Assembly (NCBI GenBank): GCA_035578175.1 | Contig: JAQMRL010000001.1 | Coordinates: 186,631,283 to 186,695,282, forward strand | Origin: Catonia carolina | Lineage: Eukaryota > Arthropoda > Insecta > Hemiptera > Achilidae | Direction of reading: 5' to 3' | Length of the DNA: 64,000 nt | Shown here: in pieces, positions 1-11,470 of the stretch | How positions within the stretch are numbered: position 1 is the first letter of the stretch | Layout of the letters: every line of letters starts with the position of its first letter | Program-made: the position numbers and the translations under genes | The notes under the pieces: generated by a model | Database searches by the model: none | What the model was told of the DNA's origin: nothing | What the model saw: the letters and a program-made list of their open reading frames with translations, nothing else

Positions 1-1588
1 CCAGTAGGTACTTTACAATAGAGAGGAAAAAAGTTACTATTTTTTGACCCAACCGTAAAAAATAAAAACCATAGTACATTAATAAATTTCTCGTGTTGGA
101 CGTAATAATTGATTTTTTTGATACAAAGTTTAAAAAGTTCAAATTTTTTTGCCGCTTATTTTGAATTATTTTTACAATATTAAAAAAGACTGAATAGCGG
201 AAGGAACCATTTTGATTCCTGCCTGGGTCCGGAAAAATATTTACTTCATTGAAAACCGTCAGCTGATATTTAGTTCCAACCGTGTTATAGTAATAACCAC
301 TGGTTAAATAAAAATTAAATTAAATTTTTATAATGGAGAATGGATGGATTGTTGGGATAGGTCAATTTTAGTGAATGAAACTATTGAATAGCGTACGTAG
401 TATTGCAATGAAAACAGGGTAAAGTATAGGAGGTAATAACGTGTCGGGAAATTTGTCTAGCAAAGCCACTTTATAACGCAATTGAGATTTAACTTTCTAA
501 AGGTGAGATTTCATGAAAGTTTTTAGACCCACCCTAAACGATAGTTATTTGTGAACTCGACAACACGTGCAGTAAAAATATCATACGAGAATGACTAAAA
601 AAAGATATAAATTTAAGCTATAGTAAAGAGTTTATAGGTTTCTGTATAACAGACTGCTGTCTAAATCTAAACTATAAAAATAAAACCTTAATGCTTTATA
701 TTGTGGAGCAGTTCTTTATACAGCTTAGGCGAATGTCGGAGGGTAGTTCCAAGAGGTTATAATAAAATGGAGAAACTGGATAGAATAGAGGTTAAACTAG
801 TTGGACGGCAGCCAAACGGCAGAATTTGGAAATCTAAAGCAGATGCCGACCTTCCTGCACGTCTTGCCGACTCCCAACCCAAAAATACGTCGCCTTCTTT
901 GGCACATGAATGTGTTATAAGAAGCAACAGACTTCTTGTTCCATGTTTATTTATATTACCGTCGGGTAATGCAACTATAAAAGAGGAAAATCATTCTCAA
1001 TTTAATTTCGTTAATACTACCCTGACGTCAATAACGATCACAAATAATACTCACGAAATGAATGCCACGTTTAATGAATTTTTTCAACAAGAACTTTTGT
1101 ATCTTTCTTAAATAATGCGTAGGTGACTTACTCTTTCAATACTCAAACTTGAAGATTGGTGTTTGATGCAGAGTCGGATCACAGAAAATTGCAATGTTTG
1201 AACACGTTTTTAATTATGAACTTCATTTACCTTTTATAACTGAAATAGTAAAAATAGCAAAGATTCAATTTATTCATGCAATATTGTTCTATATTTTACG
1301 AAGAAAACTTAAAAAACCATTTTTTTTAGCGAATACTTCTTTTGGTGCGATTGTGTTTTGCACTGGAAAAATGTTTGGTATCCCGTTACGTCACGCTCGG
1401 CTATCTTGCTTTAACCCTTTATAGATCAGTAGTACGGGAAGAAACATATATGTTGTAAAGTGTTAAATTTTGTTTTATAGGGACTTGAATAATTTATTTC
1501 TAGTGCCAAAACAGTAATGAATTTCTTTTTTGTTGATATTAAGCCCTGGTAAGACTTACCAAGGACCGTTTTATTGAAATGGGAATCA
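1..1588. other. AT-rich stretch with no recognised gene
   Basis: No protein, RNA gene or repeat is recognised here. A 136-codon plus-strand frame at 701-1111 has a slightly GC-richer centre (about 830-960), but its translation shows no domain I know. A small hairpin with arms TGGTAAG/CTTACCA lies near 1548 and resembles one near 3840. Confidence 0.5.
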
Positions 1589-1595
1589 CATAATG

Positions 1596-3495
1596 TTTTT
1601 TTTTTTTTTTTTTTTTTCTTTTATTATTTATTTGGAACTGTACAATAACAATACAACGACCAAATTTTAGCACAGAGTAATATAAATCACAGTGATTGTA
1701 GGATAAAATTACATGTCCATTGACATTCATTTTGGGTTCAAAAAATAAAAAACATACAAATAGTAACAAACATAGCAAATAGACATAACAAATTAACAAA
1801 TATTAAAACTAAGAAATTAGATGATAAATGATGGGGATAACAGTAGCACAGAGTGGTGAAATGGTGGAAAGTAGTGGAATGGTGTCATCTCAGCAGGTCT
1901 CTGCTCCATCTTCTTTTTAGTCGTCTGGCGAGCCGAGGATTGATCAGAATTCCCCTTACAAGCGGGTTACGGTGGCCGTTCAATTTTGAATGAAACCTCG
2001 CGTACAACCTTTTCACTGTTTCGGTAACGTAAGGTATTTGTAGGTCAGTATGAAGTGTTGAATTTGACACATAGTACGGAGCATTGGTGATCATGCGAAG
2101 CAGTTTGGACTGACATACTTGTACTTTCTTTAACGTTGTCGAGCTGGCACTTCCGTATATCTGAACGCCATAGGTCCACAATGGCATCAGAAGACTTTTA
2201 TAAATTTTGACCTTTGTTTTTAAAGTAACATGTGATTTTCGATTAAGTAGCCGATATAGTTGTTTGACTCGTGAATTTAAAAGTAATCGTTTTATCTTTA
2301 TATGGGTGTTCCACGTTAACCTTTTATCAAAATTTAATCCTAGATATCGTACTTCTTTGTGTTGAGGGATGACAACGTTGTTTAAAAACACATCAGGACA
2401 GGTACCATGACGGAGAGTAAAATTAACATGTACCGATTTTTCCGGATTTACTTTCATCTTCCATTTTGTCAGCCAAACGTCTACCATGTCGAGATGATGT
2501 TGGAGGTTCAATGCCACATCTTGGCATAGATTGGAAGATGTCAACAGTACCGTGTCGTCGGCGTATGTGGCGACAGTAGTGCGCTCAGTCTGCGGGAAAT
2601 CGGCCACGTATATTGAGTACAGTAACGGAGACAGAATTGCCCCCTGTGGAACACCTGCACTCACGTGTTTCAATGCAGAGTGGGCTGATCCATGTCGGAC
2701 GTAGAAATCTCTTTCTTCCAGGAAGGATTTCAGCAGCAGGTAATAGCTGTATGGTACGAACTGTTTTAATTTATAAAGTAGACCATCGTGCCACACCTTA
2801 TCGAAGGCAGAACTTATGTCTAGGAAGACGCCTGAAACATACTTCTTCTCCTCAAAACCAGTCGCTATAAGATCAACAACGCGATGTAACTGTTGTATAG
2901 TTGAATGAGCTGCCCTAAAGCCAAATTGGTGATCCGGTATAGATCTCTCTGAATCGATAATTGGTACAATACGCCTCAACAAGATTTTCTCAAAGATTTT
3001 TCCTGCAACTGGTAGAAGGCTTATTGGACGATAAGAAGAAGCATCGTGCGGAGGTTTCCCGGGTTTTTGGAACATCACTATTTCCGCTAGTTTCCACTGT
3101 ATAGGAAAATGTGCCTGCCGTATAGCTGCGTTAAAAATCTCGGTTAAAAGAAGAACTCCATTATATGGTAGCGCTCGTAGCACTTCGGCATTAACCAGGT
3201 CAAATCCTGGAGACTTTTTGAGCGGTAGAGCTGCAATGCATCTCTGCACCTCACGAACCCTAATCGCCTTGGGAGGGAGAGATAGTTGTAATGGGCTATG
3301 TAAAAATTCCTCGACCGTGTTGGTATGGTCATCATCGTTGATATCGTGCGGTCTGAATATACCAACAAGGTGCTCCGCAAACCTGTCTGCCCTTTCCTGG
3401 TCATTCTTTGCCCATGAATTGTCTAATCTCTTTAAAGGGTAGGAGTGACTCATTTGTTTTGTAAGGTACCGTGTAGTTCGCCAAAGACTGCCATC
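1596..3495 (-). mobile_element. 5'-truncated Jockey-like LINE
   Basis: This is a minus-strand non-LTR retrotransposon. Its 3' end is the T-run that starts at 1596, which reads as a poly(A) tail on the element strand. Its 5' end is near 3495, inside the region just before the reverse transcriptase (RT) core, so ORF1 and the endonuclease are missing. Both ends abut the short direct repeat ataatg (1590-1595 and 3496-3501), which may extend to nine bases if the first T's of the tail are counted. That is the target-site duplication expected of target-primed reverse transcription. The 3' UTR between the stop codon and the tail is about 0.27 kb. Relatives in this window lie at 10.4, 18, 22, 34.7, 40.3 and 45 kb. 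Confidence 0.85.
1885..3494 (-). CDS. Jockey-like reverse transcriptase, partial ORF2
   Basis: The product is the reverse transcriptase part of a Jockey-type ORF2 protein, which copies element RNA at a nicked target. Motifs in order are SYRPISLLP (RT 1), HQFGFRAAHST (RT 2), VFLDISSAFDKVWH (motif A), SAGVPQGAILSP (motif B), YADD (motif C, at 2554-2565), KVNPEKS (motif D) and YLGLNFDKRLTW (motif E). The C-terminus ends in the basic RRLKRRWSRDLL signature of this family. There is no internal stop or frameshift over about 537 codons. The open frame runs on to an ATG at 3558, but the first 20 or so hydrophobic residues are flanking host DNA fused by chance, because the target duplication lies at 3496-3501. 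Without the endonuclease domain it is very unlikely to be autonomous. Confidence 0.85.
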
Positions 3496-3504
3496 ATAAT
3501 GTTT

Positions 3505-4571
3505 AATGGTAAGAATGCTTATTAAAACAACTTGTAGGACTATGTACAACCAAAACATTTGTAGAGTAGCTTACCTTAACTTTATGTTAGCATGAATCCT
3601 TGGTTTCCCGTAAAAAACTCGAATTTTCTAAGCAATATACAAAAGTAACAATAACACAACCCGGTGGCATACGCTGGTATGAATCCTTACCACAATCGTG
3701 CAATTCACGAAGCAAATAGTCGCTGCACTAATTTCAAAATGTGGATTCCCTACTTACCAGGAAACATCTATAAAACCAAAAAATTCCAAAACGATTCAAC
3801 TGAATTGCTTATTCTTAAACAAAATCAACCTTATTGCCAGTGGTAAGTATACTTACCAAAGACCTATAAAGAGTTAAACTCAGTTAGTTTTAACTCAGTT
3901 GCCCCCAACTGTAGTTTAAGTTTAAAGTAGTATTCACTTTTATCAGTCAGCCCACTACTTTTGATTTTTTCAGTCAAAATATAACGAACCTGAAGAAACT
4001 TTAATCAAAACGTAAGCTAATAATATATAATAACTACTGATATAGCTGCACTTGGGAGATAAATTAACAGTTCGATATTTGATACTTTTCTAAGAGAATA
4101 CTGATGACTTCTTTAAACTGTCATTTAGTTTACGTTTATTCATCTCGACACTACTACAATGTTTGAGAACAATATAATAAAAATTTAGCTTATTGTCGGT
4201 AAAGTTTCACTATTCTACAACGATTAATTACTCGTAAATTAAATTTGTTCAGATTGACTAAAAACGTAAGAATTGTTATAATAGAATTCTCTTTGACGTA
4301 TAATACTTATATGAATGCTTTTACAGAATGTTCTGTAATATAGATAACAGTATTCTATCAGTACATAAGTCTACTTTGGATTAAAAATATTTTTTTTAAG
4401 TTTATTTAAAGTAGCATGATTTGGTTGAACATTAGTGACAACTGTGGACTATAGAACGGTGGATGTTACCGTGTTATAAATTTGAAGCCCAAGCCTTTAT
4501 AATTAAATCCTTGATCTTACAATAATCTCTCCACCACGGAGTTGCCAATCACCATTGTCAATCAGCCTTTA
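3505..4571. other. AT-rich stretch with one perfect palindrome
   Basis: No gene is recognised. An 18-bp perfect palindrome, TGGTAAGTATACTTACCA, lies at 3840-3857. The motif ATGAATCCTT occurs twice (about 3591 and 3678). These may be remnants of a small inverted-repeat element, but no full element can be drawn. Confidence 0.4.
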
Positions 4572-4738
4572 AGTCTAATGATGAATATAGGCATACCTCT
4601 TTATTATCTAATCTTTCCTGTTATGTGGTCTCTCTAAATGTAGCTGCCAGCCATTCTCTTACTCTTAACATCGTCGGTCTAACGTACAGCAGCGGCAGGT
4701 CTTCCTCTCCATCAATTAATTGTCTGCCGTTGGTCTCT
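4572..4738 (-). pseudogene. Decayed LINE C-terminal relic
   Basis: On the minus strand the translation gives RGRPAA, a stop, then TDDVK and later MAGS. This pattern resembles the RGRPAARWTDDI...AGS tail of many LINE reverse transcriptases. It holds at least two stops and no usable frame. Downstream in the relic (plus-strand positions below 4600) nothing further aligns by eye. The call rests on this tail motif alone. Confidence 0.45.
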
Positions 4739-4940
4739 TTTGTTGGTGCCCAATATTTTTTTTTTTTTTAATAATACTTTTATTAGGTTTTGGTATTCTG
4801 TATCTCTATCATAAAGTTCTAAAAACATTTGTCATTAGCATAACTAGAGCTTGCTGGACACGTAGTCGATGTGTCTTTTTTTGTGCAAATTTGTGCAATA
4901 ACAATGCCAGTAAAACTAAACCTTTATAAAAGCTTTAGTC

Positions 4941-5888
4941 TGTAAAAAAATCTGATGTGAAACACTCACACGAATTTCTCTTGGAAATGCAAATAATGAA
5001 CAATATAACTTTACATTGGTAATAAATCATTAGAAATAAACAAAAAAATTAACCATTTAAGACATAACCTAATTTTAATCATGAGTGAAAGATGTAAAAT
5101 GAAAATCAACCTCAGTTTGGCTTAAAAATACGGAAAATCACTCTTCCACGCTAAACTGGGCGCTATAGAGAAAAGTGTTTTAAAAAAAAAGTTGTAGATC
5201 TTTTAATTTCCTATAAATTTGATAACTTATCAATTTGATTACTCTTTTGTCGTAAAATGCTAAGACTGAAATCTTTTAAAAAAATCGATTTTTTACGCGT
5301 TTTCATGAGAAAAAAAAAGAAATTCGCTAACTACCGCTAAACTAAGCGTTATACAAATAAATGTTTGAAGTAAAAGTTATATGATTTTAAATTCTTTACA
5401 ACGTAGGGCCTATACATATTAAAGCCGCCATCTTCAAAAACCAATTTTTTACGAGAAAACAGCCTTTCCAAGGATTTCAGCAGACATGACTCCTACTCTA
5501 TCTTGTAGAGCATAAAAATGTAATAAATGAGGCAATTTAAAAAAAAATCGTAGAAGCCGTTTTTGAGAAAATCGCAAACAAGTGAAAAATTACACGAATA
5601 AACTACTACTTCTGGTTGGCCGATGTTGATGAGAATGTTCGTGTCGGTTTTTCTAGTGGTATAAAACTTAAGTTTCAAGTTTCAATTTCGTACAATGTTC
5701 CGTTCTTGAGATATTCTGTTCACACACATACACACACAGAGAAACCAATCGCTAAAAAAAATGTTTTATTTATTTTTTGTTCAGGGGTCTGAAAACGTGT
5801 AGATTCGGTGAAAACTCAATTTCAAAAAATTGACATGAAAACAATACTTTTCTTCCTATATATTCATATAGGAAATAGAAAGTAAAAA
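4941..5888 (+). repeat. Repeat family C, copy 1
   Basis: About 0.9 kb that matches 61098-61990 in inverted orientation along its whole length. Shared blocks include gtgaaacactcacac near the start, gctaactaccgctaaact in the middle, and gacatgaaaacaatact near the end. It has no coding capacity. A CA-rich run lies at 5719-5738, where copy 2 has a long TG/CG run. A small hairpin (CCTATAT/ATATAGG) sits near the right end. The class is unknown. A non-autonomous DNA transposon or Helitron is possible, but the ends do not show it. Confidence 0.75.
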
Positions 5889-8056
5889 TAATGCAGTTTC
5901 CTACTAAGTAATTAGCCAAGTTTACTTATATCAACGCAATATTGTTTTACAGCGTTAATTCATGAAATACAAGAAAGTAAATGAAATTCTTCGGTTTTGC
6001 TCTTGTATCCATGTCTTTAAGCAAATAAATATAAGTAGGGTAACAAATAAGTTTTAAGCATTAACTTACTGCATAACTTTTATTAAAATTCTAATAATAA
6101 ACTGAACGTAGTTATTATTAAAATGTTTCAAGTGAAATTAAACTATGTGTAACGAAAATTATTTAATAAATTTAATAATTTAATAAAACAATGCTTGTGT
6201 AAAAAAAACCTGAACAATTAAATTTTAAAATATAGGCTATTAATGCATAAAATGTAACTGCCTTGTTAACGATTATAATAAATTATTGGTTAACATTATT
6301 TTGAAAAGTTTCAAAAATTGTATTTTTAAGCCATTTATAATAAACAGAAAAGAACAGCAAATAATTAAGAAATATGAAATAATAAATACATTATAAACTC
6401 TAACAGAAAACCAATTTTGACAAATCCTCCGAGAAAAACATTTGACAAAATAAAATACATAAAAAGTAAACAGTTACAAAGTTTGAGAATACAGTAGTCA
6501 TGTAAAATTGTCAAACAAATATCAACTACGCGTACAAAGTCGATAAAGAAATATGAATATTTACTAACATGCAAAAACAACTTTTTTATTTCTTTAGACT
6601 GGCCAACTGAGCAGTCATAAAAATATTATTTTTACGCCAAAAATAAAATTATCCAACATTGAATAACTGCTAAATCATTTCTTGAATTGGTGTAACTGAA
6701 GAGCAGTTTTGAGTTCAGTTATTTCAAGAGTTTTCACATCAAGTACGTACTACGTACGATTTTTGTCGGGAATATGAATTGTGAGCACACTCGTGGCTTA
6801 TTTTGTTATTCTTTTTGTACCGAAATGCAAAAAGCATGCACTTTTACGCTCTAATTTTATTAATTGGTTGATGAGCGAACGTTCTGCTTGGAATTTATCC
6901 AACTTCATAAAACACGTGTTTTAAAATTAGCAATATTTAAATCTGTCAAAATGAATAATTATATTTACATTTGATAAACTTTTATTAATTCTCACTCATT
7001 TACATTATTAAATTATGCTAGATTTATTATTTATTTACTGATCTGCTGGTTTAAACTACGCTCAATACAATTTATTACGTTTACTCTTTGCTAGAAAAAA
7101 AACAAAAGAATAATGAATGAAGTTGCCCGCGTGGTATCTGGACGTATATCAAGAATTTTCATTCAGAGTGAAAGATAAAGAAGTTAAGATTTGGCCAGGA
7201 CATTGAATTTGTTGGCAGAAATCGTTCACTACAATGAAAAGACGGTTAATAAAACAATGTACAAAAAATATCGAAATAAATAGTAATTCAGTAAGAATAA
7301 ACTACAACACTATTTTTATCTAATTTTAGTTTCTTATAAATAAACTCCAAACTTATCCTTTGCTGGTTTTTTTACTTTTACCCATTTTGCTTCTTTTCGA
7401 CGACAATAATAATAATGAACGCAAAAATCGTCGTTATTTTATGTTACTGAATTATAAAAAAAAGACCCTACCATATGAATAAAACAGAGTCAATGTTTTT
7501 GTTGTACTTTTTGTAGCAAAAGTTTTAATATTTTCAAATAAAAAAAACATCAAGTTCATTTTCAGGAGACTTTAGTGAGAGTAGCCTACATGTTTCTTTA
7601 CTTTTTTATGAATTAATTAAAAAATATATCATGGTTTGAAACAAATTCTTCAAAAATGAATCAAGTTAATTAGTAGACTCAGATTTTAACATTTAAATCT
7701 TATAAACCATTTGTTTTTAATGAATAAAAATTGCAACAGAGCCTTAAAAATTATGAGTAGAAGATATAAATTATTTAAACTTGTGATCACGAACATTTGT
7801 TCCATTTCATTCATTGACCAACTGAATCACTTTCTTCAGATTAGTTTTATTAATTTTGTCCATCACTAATTTTGTTATGTCATCGAACTGTTTTAAATTA
7901 GTATCTGTTTTCACTTGGTGAAGAGCAGTAATCTGACAACTTATGAAGTAGAAAAACTATCACGATAGAGTTTTAAGAGGAACAGTTTAACAAACTAACA
8001 ATCTGCACAGCAAGAAAAAAAATTCGCTAAACACTAAACACAGATATTACCTTCAG
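5889..8056. other. AT-rich stretch with nothing recognised
   Basis: Very AT-rich DNA with short frames in both strands that look random. I see no domain, RNA gene or repeat shared with other parts of the window. Confidence 0.5.
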
Positions 8057-8572
8057 TCCTTCGATATCAGTTCTGTATGGAATTGAAACTGTTCTTTACA
8101 AAAAAGGTGAATACAACAAATTAAAAATATTAGAAAGAATTATTGTTAGAAAACATTCGCGGTTCACCGAAAGAAAACGAACAAGATACTTTTAAAAAAG
8201 AATCTAACAAAACAATTTACGGTGACTTAGAAAATATTGAAGTGATCATAATAAACTGTCGGGCTAAATTCTATGAACGCTTAGTTAGAATAAAAGACAA
8301 TAGACTTATCAAACAAATATTTAACAAAATTAACGGACTACAGAGTATGTTAGGCATCCTTAAGAAACAAAAAGAAGAATACAGCATATTCGGAATTTGG
8401 AAGTCGGATCGCCTTGGCAGAGATGATTATAGTAGAGAAGTTTTCAACATTGAAATAGATGCCATAAAAGAAACACTACAAAGAAATACAATAACATTAT
8501 TTCCGAAAGAAGAAAGATCAGAAATATCTGACCGATTAAAAGAGCGTTGGGATAAAGCTTAGAGAGAAGGAA
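8057..8572 (+). pseudogene. RTE-like LINE C-terminal relic
   Basis: A decayed C-terminal part of a LINE reverse transcriptase. At about 8062-8160 the plus strand reads SVLYGIETVLYKKG, then KLKILERIIVRK. This is the LYGxETxxxxKK...KLxxxERRxxRK pattern that follows the RT core. A frameshift near 8155 moves the match to the frame of the 8143-8562 ORF. There GSPKEN, IRxxRxKFYERLVRIKDNRL and a final ERSEISDRLKERWDKA fit the GPKKEN, FYGHLVRM and ER..MKEYW parts of the same tail. No RT catalytic motif remains. The subfamily differs from the other RTE-like pieces here. Confidence 0.6.
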
Positions 8573-8717
8573 AAACCTTAATACAAAGTAGAAAATTATG
8601 TTTAATAATACCTGACCATTTCGAAATTAAATAAAAGTTAACCAATTAATACTACTTAGGATTAACTTTATTACTTCGTTATAATTATTATTTTTTGATT
8701 TTACAAAACAACTTTCA

Positions 8718-8860
8718 TGCCTCAAACGGCAAACCTATAGTCTGGATTTGATTCCCGGCTATACTACAAAAAACATTGGCGCCTTACTATTCATGTAAAA
8801 ATCATTTCTTAACAAATAAGTCGCTAATGACCGAGAAGTCAAAAAAAAATTTCTCAAACA
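8718..8860 (+). repeat. SINE relic, tRNA-like head and conserved tail
   Basis: The segment GGATTTGATTCCCGG resembles a pol III B box with flanking tRNA arm. About 80 bases later tcgctaatgaccg matches the tail of the better SINE at 10143-10330, followed by an A-run. The A box is not clear. It is a degraded SINE of the same family. Confidence 0.5.
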
Positions 8861-9629
8861 AATAAAGTGAGAAAACTAGTCTAAAAGGTAATTTTAATAA
8901 ATTATTATTTATTCTTTCAAGATGAACTATATAAAATATACTGAGTACAATTTCGATTTATGGATGATAGACCTATGGTATAGAAAAAGATTTCGTTACA
9001 CAACGAGAAGATAAAGATTATTGTTTAAATTTATAGTATAAACTATGTAATGATACAAATTTAGTGCACACCTGGTGTTGTTTACATTTGAATCTATTTA
9101 AATAAATCTGAATAATTCCAGCTGATTAAGATAAATATTTTAAAAAATTATTTAATTTTCATTAACAGAATATGGTTACTAGGCAACTAAGATGAAGAAA
9201 ATAGAAATTGTAAATTATTTAAGTGGGGGACTGGAGGCCAAATCAAGCGAGTGGGTCCCTCATTCGTTCTTAACAAATAGTAATAATATATAATAAATAG
9301 TGAATATAAATAAATAGTAATAAATATAACGTTCGTATTATTAAAAGAGACACAAATTATTCTACTTTATAATAATAGTGATTATCTGGTAGCTTTCCAA
9401 TGGCAGACGTATAAAAACAATAACAACAACCATTCGTTCAAGTATGTAATTATTAATATACATATAAAGATTAAAATAAAACCATAATGTGTTAAATGAG
9501 AATAATGTTTCATTGAAATAAATAAATAAGGGACAAGGTAAATGAAAAAATAATAAGATCATACTTGAAAGGTGATACAACATGAGCAAAGAATACAATA
9601 TTAACGTAATTTCTTTCAAAACTGGCATT
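8861..9629. other. AT-rich stretch with nothing recognised
   Basis: No coding or RNA feature is seen. A short GC-richer patch lies at about 9225-9265 and does not match other parts of the window. Confidence 0.45.
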
Positions 9630-9764
9630 CTCTTGTGAGGAGTAATTTAATTATACTACAAATTTGGCATACCCTCGTGGGAATTAATTTAGTTCTCTTC
9701 AAATTTGGCTGATTCCTTGTGGGGATACCTAGAGGAGTAAAATAGTTTTCTTCAATTATAAACA
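9630..9764. repeat. Degenerate tandem repeat, about 42-bp unit
   Basis: Three diverged units in tandem. Each has a TTGTGRGG-like start (ctcttgtgagg, ccctcgtggga, tccttgtgggg), an AATTTAAT/TAGTT centre, and most end in CAAATTTGGC or a related string. The third unit is the most diverged. Confidence 0.5.
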
Positions 9765-10013
9765 CTCTACGTTACTGAGGAAGTAAATGTCAAAATACAA
9801 CTGCCGTAGTCCTTAGGGCAATATCAACAATAATAATATGTTTGAAATTTTTATCAAAGATATGATTAAAGACGAATCCACTGATTCGCGAAATAAGTTC
9901 AAATAACTTTCCATAGAAATTCACAACGAACCCTGAAATGACGGTAGAGTACTCGTGACAGTAATTTTTAATCATCAACTAAAAATTGTATTTACAACGT
10001 CAAAACAAAATAC

Positions 10014-10050
10014 AGGCCGCATTGGCGTAGTTGGTAATCCAAATAGGTAA
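10014..10050 (+). repeat. Truncated SINE head
   Basis: The string ttggcgtagttggtaa is shared with the head of the SINE at 10143-10330, including its A box (TGGCGTAGTTGG). The rest of this copy is missing or unrecognisable. Confidence 0.45.
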
Positions 10051-10142
10051 TTCCAAAAGTTCTTCAGACATTCATTGAGAAACCTTAGAATTCAAACACG
10101 TAAAAATTATTTATTAATGTCAAAAACTGCGTTTATAAATTA

Positions 10143-10330
10143 GTTTTGGCGTAGTTGGTAACATGCTCGCCTCTCATCATGCGGTCCTGGGTTGGAATCC
10201 CACTTAGGCACGGCATATTTTCATACGTTACAGAAAATTATTTCATCCTACATTGCATAAAGTTACACCCCAACGTCGTCGCTAATGACCGGTGCAGTTG
10301 ATGCGACGTTGAATAAATAAATAAAAAGAA
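10143..10330 (+). repeat. tRNA-derived SINE
   Basis: A pol III A box TGGCGTAGTTGG (10147-10158) and a B-box-like GGTTGGAATCC (10190-10200) are spaced as in a tRNA gene. A tail follows with cgctaatgaccggtgcag and gatgcgacgttgaat, then an AATAAATAAA-rich end. It cannot be a working tRNA: the arms do not fold into a full cloverleaf and about 130 bases of unrelated body follow. The tail recurs in the relics at 8.8 and 21.9 kb. Confidence 0.75.
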
Positions 10331-10414
10331 AATACACAGAAGCTAGTAAGAAAAAAAAAATTTTAACAAATTATTTCGAAAAAATTTTGTTTGGAACATG
10401 GCTAATGGCTAATG

Positions 10415-11470
10415 GGTATCGTATGTCCTTCAACAGCATATATCTCGCCTAGAATCATGGCTTACAAAATGGCGGATCAAAGTTCTTCTTCTTGATGTGC
10501 CTATCCGTTACGAATGTTGGCGATCATCATGGCAATCTTCATCTTGTCTGCAGCAACTCGGAAAAGCCGTACCGAAGTTGTATTGTACCAGACTCTGAGG
10601 TTCTTCAACCAGGATGTTCTTCTTCTACCTGGTCCCCGCTTTCCAAAAATTTTCCCTTGTAGAATGGCTTGCAGGAGGGCATATCTGGTTGCATTTCTCA
10701 TAATGTTCCCGAAGTACTGGATCAAAGTTAACACTACAAAAACTTATCACGTTTTATTTGCCCTGCGAAAACAAGTTTGTCCTCCTTTGTATTTTTATAA
10801 CCCTCAAATTCACACTCCTGAATCTATCCGTTATCGTTTATATCTGGATAAGAGGATCACGTGGAATGTAAACGTGAGAAATGTACATGTGAGATGGTTC
10901 AAACAGTTGTACAGACTTCTTTCACGCAAATCCAAGTTACCAACACATCTAAATTATCCATTTACAGCTCCTACCTTCGACCAATATGGAGCTATGCCAG
11001 TCAACTTTACTGCTATGCAAAATCATCGGTATTAACAAAAATTCAGTGTTTTCAATCATAGCTTTTACGGAAGAGAGTTAACGCCCCCTATTACCTAAAC
11101 AATGAAACGCTACACTCAGACCTGAATGTACTCTTCATAAATGATGCTTTCTTTAAACGTTATACAAAATTTAGGAAGAAACTCGTGAACCACCATAACC
11201 CATTGATCTCAAATCTGGCCACGCAGACTCTCCCAAACAATCCAATAAGACGACTAAAACGTAGATGGAGCTGGGATCTCATCAATTAACATAGTACTGT
11301 AATTGACTATCCGTTGCAGTAATATAAATGCTGCACTTATATATTCACGTCGGAGTTTTGTCACTGGACTGTGTCTCCACTCACGTTTTTTTATCATGTT
11401 AATTTTTTCTTTTATCACATTCACTGATTGTATCTAACTGACTGTAAATTTCTTGAATAAAGAAAAAAAA
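10415..11470 (+). pseudogene. Jockey-like LINE relic, split by a nested insertion
   Basis: This is the second half of a Jockey-type reverse transcriptase and its 3' end. Left of the insertion the frame reads LQQHIS, then WLTKWRIKVN (motif D region). Right of it, from 10719, it reads on through RKQVCPP, LDKRITWN (motif E), QLYRLLSRKSKLP, LRPIWSY and NPIRRLKRRWSWDLI just before a stop near 11289. Several stops and frameshifts are present, for example around 10960 and 11060. A poly(A) signal AATAAA (11456-11461) leads into an A-rich tail at 11462-11470. A 234-bp RTE-like fragment interrupts it at 10485-10718. Confidence 0.8.
10485..10718 (-). mobile_element. 5'-truncated RTE-like LINE fragment, nested
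   Basis: A very short LINE insertion. On the minus strand it encodes only the extreme C-terminus: YFGNIMR, RYALLQAILQGKI, GKRGPGRRRTSWLKNLR and a final MMIANIRNG before the stop at about 10501. The 3' end is an (AAG)n tail (plus strand cttcttctt). Both ends abut an 11-bp direct repeat ggatcaaagtt (10474-10484 and 10719-10729). Removing the insert and one copy restores a continuous Jockey RT frame across the site, which proves the order of events. Confidence 0.85.

Noticed and set aside
701..1111. 136-codon plus-strand frame
   Set aside because: No domain or family is recognised, and length alone is weak evidence in this context.
9630..9764. CRISPR-like array
   Set aside because: The repeats are degenerate and contiguous with no unique spacers, and the window is eukaryotic.
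10143..10215. tRNA gene suggested by A and B boxes
   Set aside because: The arms do not form a full cloverleaf, and a SINE body and tail follow. The same holds at 51466 and 49035.
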